Positions 50,347-60,271 of a DNA stretch of 64,000 nucleotides are shown one piece after another. The translations under genes and the position numbers were made by a program. Each line of letters begins with the position of its first letter. Position 1 is the stretch's first letter. Location of the stretch: contig OZ025649.1 in assembly GCA_964019335.1 (NCBI GenBank), forward strand, positions 806,001 through 870,000. The letters are read 5' to 3'. The notes below the pieces were generated by a model. The model worked only from the letters and a program-made list of their open reading frames with translations, ran no database searches and was not told the origin of the DNA. The stretch comes from Diplonema japonicum (Eukaryota > Euglenozoa > Diplonemea > Diplonemida > Diplonemidae).

Positions 50347-50470
50347 TGTGAACAAAGAAAAAACTATATATTGGATTGTTAGTGCTAAAAAGGGTAGCGC
50401 TAGCATTGTTGGGCTTATCCTTCCACAGGTTAACCCAAACAACAATCAATGGTCTCTTTTTTTTTTTTTT

Positions 50471-50515
50471 TGCGGGCCGTTGCTAACCACTTCGTTCCTA
50501 TCATAGTGAATTTTT
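50471..50515 (+). repeat. dispersed GCTAACCACTTCG repeat, copy 2
   Basis: Second strong copy of the block at 49404-49450, also next to a T-run. Confidence 0.6.
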
Positions 50516-50593
50516 TTCTACCTAGCGCGGCTCCATGTAATGCTTCTCGCCCAGATGCCGTCCATCTCATCGCCGGCAAATACAGCAACCGCA

Positions 50594-50661
50594 GAACAGT
50601 GAGCACCCCCCATAAGTGACCGATTAGTGTGAATTTCTCCCTGAACAGTGAGCACCCCCCA
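50594..50661 (+). repeat. short direct repeat pair
   Basis: GAACAGTGAGCACCCCCCA occurs at 50594-50612 and again at 50643-50661 with a 49-bp period. A related GAACAGTGAGCACCACAC lies at 62956-62973. Confidence 0.6.
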
Positions 50662-50684
50662 TGCATACTGAAATTTTATCGAGG

Positions 50685-50718
<34 letters not shown>

Positions 50719-50830
50719 AACGTTCGTTTCCTGCGAGAAGAAAAAAAAAGAAGATTTTTTTTTTTAATTTTTGCGACTGCGGAGGACAACCTCTCGTTTT
50801 TTTTTTTTTTTCTCTTTTTTTTTTTGCACA

Positions 50831-51484
50831 AGATCCGCAGTGCGAAACAGCAAATGCTAAGGCTTTGTGAAAACGGACACTGCGGCCCGCTGCCGGTAGA
50901 GTTACGGAACGTCTTACTACCGTACTCCAATACCGCAAGAGAATGCAGACGAAGGCCTACGAACGCTCAGTCCGTGCTGACTTTGGGAAAGAACGCAAGC
51001 ACATCACAGCCTGGGTCAGAGACCGCCCAAACCAGAGAATGGACGTGGTTGAGGCAGCAGACGGAGGGGTGACGGCGAACCTACAGGAAATGGACAAGGT
51101 GATGCGGAACGCGTGGTCGGGCGTCTTCTGTGCGCGAACACCCGAGGAAGAGCCACAGTATGAGCGGTTTGCGCAATGTTTTGGGGACCTGATCAAGAAA
51201 GCCCCAATGGCACGGACTCCCATCACAGCAGAACAGCTGGAGAAAGGAGCATGTGGCGTGGACGGTTGGCGGATGAGTGAACTGAAGCGACTCCCAACGA
51301 GCATCAGACCAAAAGAGCGTCCCACTGGCGCCTGAAGGTGACGACGAGGAGAACATGGGCTCAGGGCCTCGATTGGGACGAAAGCAATGCTCCAGAAGGG
51401 GAGTATAAATAGATAGCCCCCCCCAACCCACCCAAGGGCGGCCCTCCATGAGGGGGTTTGTCCTGCACTTTGAGTTTTTTTTTT
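50831..51484 (+). mobile_element. non-LTR retrotransposon fragment E, internally deleted
   Basis: A frame at 50871-51335 reads KRTLRPAAGRVTERL, ... WSGVFCARTPEEEPQYERF and GACGVDGWRMSELKRLP. The last is the conserved entry to a LINE-type reverse transcriptase (A.G.DGW...EL..LP). Upstream the same frame has DPQCETANAKAL then a TGA at 50868-50870. Right after the RT entry (about 51300) the DNA jumps to the inter-domain stretch seen at 42815 in fragment B (CGTCCC.CTGGC.CC), and from about 51363 to its 3' end (GCAATGCTCCAGAAGGGGAG). So both the RT and the C-terminal domain core are deleted. Tail: GGGCGGCCCTCCATGAGGGG, TTTGTCCTGCACTTTGAG, T-run. Confidence 0.72.
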
Positions 51485-52145
51485 AAAGAAAGAAGCTTTT
51501 TTTTGACACTCTGCCACTGTGAATGGTTATTTAATTTGGTTGAAGATGGTGTCTCTCTTTCTTTTTTTTTTTCTTCTTTTTTTTTTTTCTCTAATTTAAT
51601 GTTAGGCCCCTGCCCATGTCATCAGATACATCCAGCACCTTTAAAAAAAGGGTTCTCCAGTTTTCAAGGAGAGCATGCAATCAGGATGTCCCAGTGTGTG
51701 GATCGGTCGATCGTTCTATATCATTTATAAAGAAAAAGAAAGGGCGTCTGACTAGGCTTCCTTTAACTCATATATATATATCCCCATCAGCCCATAAGAC
51801 CTTTTATCTACATGAGGACCACTGTTCTCGTGGGCCCAGGTCGTTCTTGCCCACTTGTAAACACCCTTTTTAATTTCTTCTATTCTTCCGTGCGATTGCT
51901 CATTCACTCGGTGGGGTGGTGCCATGCTCTTCTTGCCATTATTCTTTCAAATATTCAGCACACCCCTCCCATGCTGCTTTGCCATCACCCCCATTTCAGC
52001 TCTATTGGTGCCTGTCCCAGGTTTGAGCACCCCTTTCCCTTCCCTTCTTTCCGCCCCTTTTAACTTGTCTTTTTTCCTCTCGGTTTTAATATACCAGCTA
52101 CGGGTGCTAGGTTACTTTTTTTTTTTTCTTTCTATTTTTTTTTAG
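51485..52145. other. T-rich spacer
   Basis: Holds a tail-like stretch at about 51743-51780 (GGGCGTCTGACTAGGCTTCC then TTTAACTCATATATAT) that resembles the tail of fragment C. No gene. It ends in T-run plus AG directly before the next fragment. Confidence 0.5.
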
Positions 52146-52680
52146 CACTTGACGCCGACGTTGGAACAGCTCGGGACGACAAGTGGGATACTGCGGATGT
52201 ACGCGGAGTCGCTGTTGAAATGGATGTCGGAGCTAAGATGGGTTAAAGAAGACACGACGTCGGAGGTGACGGCGGTGGAGTTAGCCCTAGACTTCGAAGC
52301 GACGACCCGAAGATCGCTGGGAATGACGCAGGATGAAAAGGCGCGAAGGATCAAGAGACTGATCCAAAAGGTGAACGACAGGTGCGCATTACAAGGAAGG
52401 AAAAGGCCTTTCCCGGCGAAGAACAAAACGAGAGTGAAGTCCCTCATGGCAATAGGAGGGAAGGCGGCGATAGGCTTTGCAAGGAGACCGATCTTCGCCT
52501 CACGAGAAACCCAGGACAGGCTAAGAGAGCTGAAGACCAACCTGAAGAAGGACCGCATCAACCGTCTGCGAAAGACACTGGTATCCGCCATCGGAACGAA
52601 AGCGAGGCTCCAAAAAGGAAGCATCAAGAGATAGACCCCCACCCCCCCTAAGGGTGGTCCTCGAGTGGGATTTGCCCTTA
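52146..52680 (+). mobile_element. non-LTR retrotransposon fragment F, C-terminal domain only
   Basis: A 5'-truncated copy with an intact frame from 52149 to the stop at 52632-52634 (about 161 codons). Blocks match fragment B: LLKWMSELRWVKEDTTSEV, AVELALDFEATTRRSLG, RKRPFPAKNKTRVKSLMAIG, GKAAIGFARRPIFASRE, ending LQKGSIKR. The tail begins AAGGGTGGTCCTCGAGTGGG, a variant of the GGGCGGCCCTC tail, then TTTGCCCTTAAGCATCGCC. It ends about 65 bp before cyclase paralog 5 and so supplies part of that gene's upstream region. Confidence 0.75.
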
Positions 52681-52743
52681 AGCATCGCCTTTTTTCTTTC
52701 TTTCTTAGTTCATCCTATGCATCTCATCAGGTGGGGGGTACCA

Positions 52744-55059
52744 ATGTTTAAGGAGTTGCTGAGGACCTATGTCAACTACCCGGTCCGGCCTTGGGACAGC
52801 GAGCTGGAAAAGCTGCGGAAGAACCTTCTTATGGCTTTGTACCCATTTGTTCTATTCGCGAATGCCATACTAATCTTTGCAGTCCTCACTCGGATGGGTC
52901 AGGTTAACGCTTTCTGCATGGTGACAGTGTCCACTATCGGGTGGTCCCACCTTTTGGTCATGAAGCGCGCCACCCCGTTCGCCATCAAGTTATATATATT
53001 TGTTTGCACCTTGTCAACTATAGGCTATGACCTCATGACTGCTTCTGAGAACTCCAGCCGAGCGTGGCCTCTGCAGGTCATTCTCATCGACGTCCTTCTC
53101 GTCACGCGCATCGACCTCTCTTACAGCATGGGCCTCGTCGTGTTCATGTTCTTCTATCTTGTCCTCATCAGTGCCGAGGATGCTTTCCGCTTCGGCCTCT
53201 ACGACCTCCCCTTCCTAGCGACGCAGAAGCAGCGCCGTGAGAATTATACCTGTGATAACCTTCCCTGCGCTGACGTTGGTCTTTCACTACAGTCCTTCCT
53301 TGCTTGTTCAGGCACCTTCCTTCTCGACTTCTACTTCACAAGGGGCTTTGCAAGCAGCCTGGTCGAAGAGAAGGCAAAGGTGGAGGCATCGGTGGAGACA
53401 GCCGAGAAGATCGCCCGCAGCCTTGCGAACTTCGACCTTGATTCAGCTGAGGACGACCTCACTGATAACCACGGCCTGCCCCCCAAGCTACATGCCGCGT
53501 TTGACAACATCCTCCAGAACCTGAAGCTCTACAGGCCGTTCCTTCCCAATGCCCTGTTCGAGGACAGCAGAGAAGGGTTCGCAAACAATCCTCTTGTCAG
53601 GAAGATGGCACCTCCAGGCACAGTCGGGGACAGCAGAGTGGCAGTTGTGTTCACAGACATCCAGGGGTCGACAGCGATCTGGGAGGCTTGCCCTGAAGGG
53701 ATGAGGAGAGCGCTGAAGCTTCACAACAAGACCATTCGGAAGGTTATTGACACGTGCCAAGGGTACGAGGTGAAGACCATTGGTGACGCCTTCATGGTGG
53801 CCTTCACCTCCCCTACGGATGCTGTGGACTTTGGGCTTGCTGTTCAGAAGGCTCTTGTTGCGTGCACGTGGCCATTGGATCTTATGGAGCTTCCGTTGTG
53901 TGAGCGGGACTCTGAGGGTCTGTGGGGTGGGCTCCGTGTGCGTGTTGGGGTCCACTACGGGGAGGCAGAGGTGGAGCTGAATTCTGTTACCGGACGTTAT
54001 GATTACTTTGGCAACACAGTGAATGTAGCATCTCGTGTCGAGGCGGCCTCTGTCGGTGGTGGGGTTGCTATTACTCCTGAGGTTCTAGCGGCGGTCACTG
54101 ACAGGTCCTCCTTCATCGAGATCCCCATCGGTCTTGTTCCTTTGAGGGGCGTGGCCGAGTGCAAGAAGCTCTCCATCCTCCTCCCTGTCGAGCTGCGCGG
54201 CAGGAAGCAGCACACGTCAAGACAGCTGCGCCTCAGACGGAGCGATATATCGGACGATGGCGTTTCGTCAACTCAGATCGCAACCAGCTCCCGCCTCAGC
54301 GTCATAGAGCTGACCCCCATCACACGTCTTGAGCACATTGTGAACGCGACTGTTGGCTGCGTCGAGGCGCGTATTGCTGGAGGGACGGGTGAGGGGCCTA
54401 CTGGGTACTCTTTTGTGAATGAAAGTGTGTGCTGGGCGTTGAACTCACTGGACAGGTGTGGTGGAACAGTGGTGGCGGTGGTGGGGTCCTCCATCACTGT
54501 GGGGTGGAACACTGCGAAGAAGACATCGACACACTTCGAGAGCTCTCTGATGTTTGCCTCTCATGTGATGAGCAAGAGTTACGAAGACGGTGAGGTGCGT
54601 GTGGGTCTGAGCAGCGGCCCTGTTTTGAGCGCGACACTCGGGACGCACGGGCAGCGGTTCGTGACTGTGATGGGGGACTGCGTGAAGCTGAGCTGTGCGA
54701 TGGCGGCAGCCGCGGCGGAGTTCCGCACAAGCGCATTGTTCTGCTGCACAAGGATGCGGTCCGACCTGAAGAACATCCTACGCCCGCTCACAACGTGGGA
54801 GGTACACTCCTCCAACCACAAGCCCAAGCCGCTTGTGGTGTACGAGATCTCGATCCCCAGGCTGTACGACACAGACCTGCGGAGCATGATGGAGGGGTTC
54901 ACAAATGCAGTTCCTGAAACCTGGTGCTGGTCGGATGCCTACTGGGATGCCTTCAAAGCAAAGAAGGCTGACTTACTGATGAAGAAAGCGGATGGAGATG
55001 CCGCGGTCATCGGAGCAGCTGGCATGATGAAGCAGAAGGCAAGGGCACTGCATTTATGA
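52744..55059 (+). CDS. membrane adenylate cyclase, paralog 5 (most diverged)
   Basis: 771 residues from ATG 52744 (MFKELLRTYVNYP), 13 nt after ATCTCATCAG (AG 52729-52730). An alternative in-frame ATG at 52717 would need the earlier acceptor at 52707-52708 and add nine residues; the shorter form aligns with paralogs 3 and 4. Loop cysteines in CDNLPC. Catalytic residues: Asp305, Lys344, Asp348, Asp420 (in YDYFGNTVN), Asn427, Arg431. The DNA is clearly diverged over 53985-54435 and 54550-54790, yet 112 bp between (54438-54549) are identical to paralog 4. The second domain lacks about eight residues present elsewhere (SSSSMTHFFTG region). The C-terminus ends RALHL. Confidence 0.92.
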   Translation: MFKELLRTYVNYPVRPWDSELEKLRKNLLMALYPFVLFANAILIFAVLTRMGQVNAFCMVTVSTIGWSHLLVMKRATPFAIKLYIFVCTLSTIGYDLMTASENSSRAWPLQVILIDVLLVTRIDLSYSMGLVVFMFFYLVLISAEDAFRFGLYDLPFLATQKQRRENYTCDNLPCADVGLSLQSFLACSGTFLLDFYFTRGFASSLVEEKAKVEASVETAEKIARSLANFDLDSAEDDLTDNHGLPPKLHAAFDNILQNLKLYRPFLPNALFEDSREGFANNPLVRKMAPPGTVGDSRVAVVFTDIQGSTAIWEACPEGMRRALKLHNKTIRKVIDTCQGYEVKTIGDAFMVAFTSPTDAVDFGLAVQKALVACTWPLDLMELPLCERDSEGLWGGLRVRVGVHYGEAEVELNSVTGRYDYFGNTVNVASRVEAASVGGGVAITPEVLAAVTDRSSFIEIPIGLVPLRGVAECKKLSILLPVELRGRKQHTSRQLRLRRSDISDDGVSSTQIATSSRLSVIELTPITRLEHIVNATVGCVEARIAGGTGEGPTGYSFVNESVCWALNSLDRCGGTVVAVVGSSITVGWNTAKKTSTHFESSLMFASHVMSKSYEDGEVRVGLSSGPVLSATLGTHGQRFVTVMGDCVKLSCAMAAAAAEFRTSALFCCTRMRSDLKNILRPLTTWEVHSSNHKPKPLVVYEISIPRLYDTDLRSMMEGFTNAVPETWCWSDAYWDAFKAKKADLLMKKADGDAAVIGAAGMMKQKARALHL

Positions 55060-55232
55060 TTGTTTGGTTTTTTTCTTTTTCTTTTTTTCTGTTTACCACC
55101 ACGTTTCTCTCCGACTTTTGGCCCGATTCGCTTTAAAAAAGTGTGAGTGAAGGTTTTTTTTTTCTTTTTTTTCACCAGATTCACTTTGTTTATTTGCAGA
55201 AGAAGATAATAGTTGTATTATTTTCTTTTTTA
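55060..55232. other. 3' flank of cyclase paralog 5
   Basis: T-rich, no gene; leads into the S-element tail fragment. Confidence 0.4.
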
Positions 55233-55275
55233 GGCGATCCTGTCACATACTGCAGGTTCCCTTCAAAGACATCTT
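55233..55275 (+). repeat. S-element tail fragment
   Basis: GCGATCCTGTCACATACTGC, AGGTTCCCTTCAAAGACATC and a T-rich end, matching 42638-42690 almost exactly. Confidence 0.7.
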
Positions 55276-55338
55276 TTTTTCTTTTTTCAGGTGGAGAGGA
55301 AAAGGGCGGAATGTTAATGGATAAAGAAGAAACTCGAT

Positions 55339-55618
55339 GATTTAAAGGAAGCACCCTGCACAAGCACCACTTACTTGATTACAGGGGGCGCACCTCGGCC
55401 TAGCTGTAGCTTCTTTTGCGTTCCGCGTCGTGTCCTTAATGCGTGCGGTGTGCAGCTCAACCCCAGCCGGAGCGCCCGGTAACCAAGATTCTGAGCCCGT
55501 GTAGTTTGCTGCCTGTTCGCCACCCAGAGATCTGCTTCTCCCACTTGGGCGCTACCGGTGATGACCGTCGGTCAACAGCGAACAACACATCTGATGTACT
55601 TCTTTATATTTCCACCAC
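55339..55618 (-). repeat. S-element copy, reverse strand
   Basis: The only clear repeat copy on the - strand. Read on that strand it starts GTGGTGGAAATATAAAG, has GAAGTACATCAGATGTG, CGGTAGCGCCCAAGTGGG, CAGAATCTTGGTTACC, CGCATTAAGGACACG and GCGCCCCCTGTAATCAAGTA, and ends near CTTGTGCAGGGTGC. Just 5' of its start the - strand reads TTTTAGAGCAG, again an AG-ended pyrimidine context at the body boundary. It lacks a 10-bp GGATAAC block found in the 36519 and 41003 copies. Confidence 0.8.
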
Positions 55619-56579
55619 CTGCTCTAAAACAGAAAAGAAGACTTGATTTTTTTTTTTTTTTTCTGTGAAGAAACAGGTTTTTAGAATACTCAACTAAAAG
55701 AACGCTGAGGACGTGATGTGGCATTTTTTTTTTTTTTTCCTCCTCTTTTTTTCTTCTTTTTGCCCTTCTTTTCTTAGGCTTCTTAGGTCGGTGGTTGAAC
55801 CTCTATTAGCTACCAGCTGAGTACTAAGAAGAAGGCAAACAAAAAAAAAAAGTGTTTTTTTTTTTTTTATTTCTACTTTTTAACAGTTTTTTTTTTCCAT
55901 AAGGTTCTTTCAGAAGAAAGAGAAAGAAAAAGAAAAACTTGGAAGCTATTCCTAACACATCCCCCTATCATATGGTTTCTTATTTTTTTATTTTTCTCTT
56001 CCAAGCGCTTCCCACCTTCATATTTAAGGATGTGTGCCGCGGTAGGGGAAAGGCCTTAGGCGTCGGGTTCCCGTGGCAATTCAGTTCCATTGTAACAAGG
56101 CTATTTTTTTTTTCGTTGGTAAAGATGACAAGCAAGAAGAATATTTTTTTTTTGGCCTCCCCTCCCCTCCCCCCCCCTTTAGCTCCATCGAATATCAAAA
56201 AGAAAAAGAAATGATGCCGCCCCTGGCAGAAAGAAGAAAAAAGAAAAAGAAAAACCAGCTGTTTTTTTTTTTTTTTCTTTTTTTTATAGTAATTAGAATA
56301 GTAAAGCTCCTAACGACGTGTCTTTACTGGTGCGCAACGGCACCTCCCTTAAGCAGGTCATTTCAGGTCAGGTCTGCATTTTTGGCTTCGGCAGCAGAAA
56401 AGGATGCTCCTACCCACCGCGAGGAAACGGGGACCAGGCACGCCATGTCTGAGAAGGGGCTTTGACTACAAACACCCGATGTACTTTTTGTACGCTTGGA
56501 GCCGGCGTAAAAAATCGATTTTTTTTTTTTTTTTTTGGCTCAGTGAGAGTGGGAGAAAGGGGGATGTAAAAAGAAAGGT

Positions 56580-56612
<33 letters not shown>

Positions 56613-56944
56613 GTCCTGCTCTTACGTGGCTTTCTGGGGTTTTCCAATTTGCATGCCGCCGCCCTATCTATTCCCGCCACCTGGTTTTATTTTTCGGTGG
56701 CGTGCCATGCTACGGTTTGCCGATTTGGTTTTTATATTATCAGGTTCTTCTTCTTTTCTTTTTGTACTTTCCTTCCAGAAAAAAAAGGGGGGGGGGGAAA
56801 CAAGGCATAGAGGGGTGGGGGGGGGTTTTTTTTCTCGTTGCTTTACATATATCGCTTTCCTTTTTTATAATAAGGAAAGGGAAAACACTTAAAAGGGTCT
56901 TTATTTTTTTCTCTTGCCCCTCCTTTTTGTTTTCTGCTACAAAG
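55619..56944. other. low-complexity spacer
   Basis: Many T-runs (31 T at 56581-56611). A more balanced stretch at 56320-56510 (GCAGCAGAAAAGGATGCTCC and on) reads partly open but matches nothing I know. No gene called. Confidence 0.45.
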
Positions 56945-58150
56945 CTGCTAAAGTAAACTGCTGAAGAAGGTGCACAGCAAAAGAGGCGTAGGACCGGTGA
57001 GCAACCTAAAGCGCAATGTACTTCAGCCACTGAAGCTAGGATGGACATGGCTAAGAGCAGTTGGCAAGCAACCAAAAGGAATGATGGTACATGAGCATCG
57101 CCTTCGTATCAAAAGATACCGCAGAGGACAGATGTCCGTGAACGACCGACCCTCGAGGGAATAAAAGAGGGTGTGGACGAACAAAGGACGAACGTGATCT
57201 GGAGGACGGCAAAAGCATGGCAGATACAAAACAATGCAAGGAGAATGCTGACTGGAGCTCTTGAGATGGTCCACCCCAAGGTAGAAGATCCAAGAGTACT
57301 GTGCAGGGGATGCGGGCATGTGGCAGGAACCTACACAGCGTATATGGAACATATCTACTGGAAGTGCAAAGAGTATGGATCAATACGAAAAGAAGCGATG
57401 TACACCACGGTAATAGATTTTCCGAAGAAAGATATGCCTCAATGTCTAAGACTTCATGGAATCATACCGAAAAACTGCAAGGTACCGCAGCCAGAAATTG
57501 TGCAGAAACTGCTGGTCAACATGGTAACTCTTGCGGACGCAACCAAGATGATAGCGGAGAAGAATGAGAAAAGGATGCATGTCTGGAGACGCCCTGTGCT
57601 GTGGAGCAAGTACACGGTGCCAGAAATAAGATGGTTCCGTAAGCACTTGAAGATGAACTTCATGGGAGCACAGATAGTGCCGGAGGTAATCAAGTGGCTT
57701 ACGAAATTAGAATGGAATAAGCAGGGGTCGGTAACTAGACTAGAGCTAGTGATAGACTTCGAGCTAACGAGTGGGGTGTACGTTTAGGCAGACAAGACGA
57801 CAGCACCAAGAGGGCCAACCGATTGGCAGAAATAATAGAAAAGCTGATGGGCGCAGCCGAGGCACACGCACCGAAGCCATTCATGCCCAGGGGAATAACA
57901 GAATCCGTGGCATTACGATCGATAGGTGCACCCAGGAGATTGAAGGGGTACACCGGAAGGCCGAAATTCGCATCCAGCAGAACGTGCGAAATCTTGGGAG
58001 GACAATGCGCAGTGCCGACTGCACAGAGGAAAGAGTGGTCCGACCCCTTCATGCCAGACTACAGGGCACAACAACCTACTAGAACGCAGTCCACCCTTCC
58101 CGCAGCCATGCATCCTTCAGCACAGAAGGGTAGCAACATCCGCTAGCGCG
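56945..58150 (+). mobile_element. non-LTR retrotransposon fragment G, frameshifted
   Basis: Longest pol remnant, in three frames. First frame (about 56950-57164): GPVSNLKRNVLQPLKLGWTW, the region that follows reverse transcriptase in LINE pol. Second (57173-57787): QRTNVIWRTAKAW, a C2HC finger (CRGCGHVAGTY... Cys-x2-Cys-x12-His-x4-Cys), CLRLHGIIPKNCK, VTRLELVIDFELTSG. Third (about 57800-58146): EIIEKLMGAAEAH, RGITESVALRSIGAPRR and YTGRPKFASSRT. Block order equals fragments A and B, so this is a diverged relative with at least two frame breaks. Confidence 0.75.
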
Positions 58151-59758
58151 GTTAAGAAGTTGCTCGTACGCCAGGCGGTTTATGAAGCAACCAAAGTCAT
58201 TCTTCTTTTTTTTTCTATTTGAGCATCTTTTCTTGGTTTTGTTCAAAAAAAAGGGGGGGGAGAAAGAGAAGAAGAAAGAAAAGCTATGGTATTTGTTTTT
58301 TTTTTTTATTTTATATTTATTATTTTCTCGAAAAAGAAGAAAAGGGAAAAAAAAAGAAGAAAAAGGAAAAATAAGGAGTTTTTTTTTCTTTTTTTTTTCC
58401 GGTGGGTCGTTGTTAGGCCTAACTATCACCTCCCATCACAGTGATTTATTACATGCTAAAAGAAAAAGCTACTACTGCCTGGAGGGGAAGAGACTTAAAC
58501 CGAAAGGGTTTTTTTTTTTATCCTGAGTAGTATGGTTACTTTGGACTTTCCCGGCGTAGACAGATGATGCTCGAATCACCACCAGAATTGCTGAAAGACG
58601 TGGGGCCTCGGTCAGGACTCTCTCAAACCTCTGATACCAAGATGCATGGTGTACTACAAAAAGGTCTCTTTTGTACGCACCAGAAAAGAAAAAGAAAAAG
58701 AAAAAGGAATTTTTTTAATTATTTTTTTTTTCCCCTCCCCTCGTACACCCTTAGTGCGTAAGGTACACGGGCGATTAGTTCAAGTTGTTTTCCTCCCATC
58801 CTTATTCCCATCCCCCATTCTCATAAGTTTTTTTTTTATATACGCCTCATACCACTGTTTCTGCTGGCTAAGGGGGTATCGGACGGCTTCAGATATGGTT
58901 TGTAGGCTCGCCCAGTGACTTCCTACAATATGCAGATTGCTCTGTGTAAAAGACTTTAAAGCAAGATCATGCGTCATGGCGATGTGTACATTGCCGGTGA
59001 ACAAATACTTCTGAGCCCACCCCCACCACTGTTGCAGATATGTGCGTTTTTTTTTTTCTCCTTCGGGTGGGTACTATGGTAAGTTTTTTCTTTTTTTTTT
59101 TCGTGGTGGGAACGGTCCACTGGAGGCTGCAGTACCCCCGCCTATGGACATGAAGAATTATGAGTCTCTTCTTTTTTTTTTTTTTTTTTTTTTTTTTTCT
59201 CTTTTTTTTTTGTTTATTAGGTAAGGCCTGCAGCACAGACAAAAGAATATTATTGCCTATTTTTTTTTCTTTTTGTCGGCCATTTCTTTTTATTTCATTC
59301 CCTCCCCTAGAAGATTCACGCAACAACCAAAATGAATAAGAAAAAGAGGAATAAAGAGAGAAAAGAAAAGGAAGATCAAAATGTCAGTCTGTCCATAGTA
59401 CTTTTTTTTTTTATTGACCCTCAGAGGCGATAATATACTTTTTTATTTTTTAATTCTCATGTTTTCCTTGAACAGTATTGCTGAGAAGGACGTGACCAGG
59501 GAGCCCAGGGTGCTTCAATAGTTATTATTTTTATTTTACCTTCCATCCGGCGGGGAGACATTCCAAATAATGAAAGATGAGTACAACAGTGTAGGATCAG
59601 CAAGAAAGAAAGAGAAGAAGGGAGAAGCACCGAAGGAGGATGTGGTTTTAACTTATTAAGGATTTAAAGAAGAAGAACTTGACACCCGATCCCAGAGTCC
59701 GATAAGAGAAATCTTTTTCCAGTTTCTTTTTAAAGAATGAAAACCTCGTTGCGATACT

Positions 59759-59800
<42 letters not shown>

Positions 59801-60271
59801 CCTTTCTTTCTTGTCAGTAACGTTCCGCTTTTTTTTTTTCTCTTTTTTTTTCTTCCTTCTTCTTTCTTCTTCTTGGTTAAGCGCCCCCCCCCCCCCTTTT
59901 TTTTCCCCTCTTTGTCTATTCCTTCATTCCACAGCTCCTTTCCGTCTCCAGAGAGTATTCCCTGTTCAGTTTTTTTTTTCTCCCTTACACTCAGATGGTC
60001 AGGCTGCAGACGTGAGCAGCATTCGAAAGGTACCTGATACGCCAGTGATGAGGGGGCTCAGCGCGTGTTTTTAGGAGACTTTAAGAGAGCATTCAGCAGA
60101 GCAAGCAATGACACCCCTTTTTTATTTTTTACTTTTCTTTTTTTTCGGTGTGCGAGATAATATGTCCTGTCTGGTATAGGGCCACCGCTACTTTTATCGA
60201 AAGGTTGCGTAGCAATGGGGTTTTTCTTTTTCTTTCTTAAAACAGCACACGTATACCCAAGCACAGATTCT
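58151..60271. other. 2.1-kb low-complexity spacer
   Basis: Long T-runs (27 T at 59172-59198, 41 T at 59760-59800), a C-run at 59884-59896, and a weak relative of the GCTAAC repeat at about 58399-58445. A balanced stretch 58850-59035 has no recognisable content. The end holds two acceptor candidates for paralog 6, AG 60244-60245 and AG 60265-60266. Confidence 0.5.
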
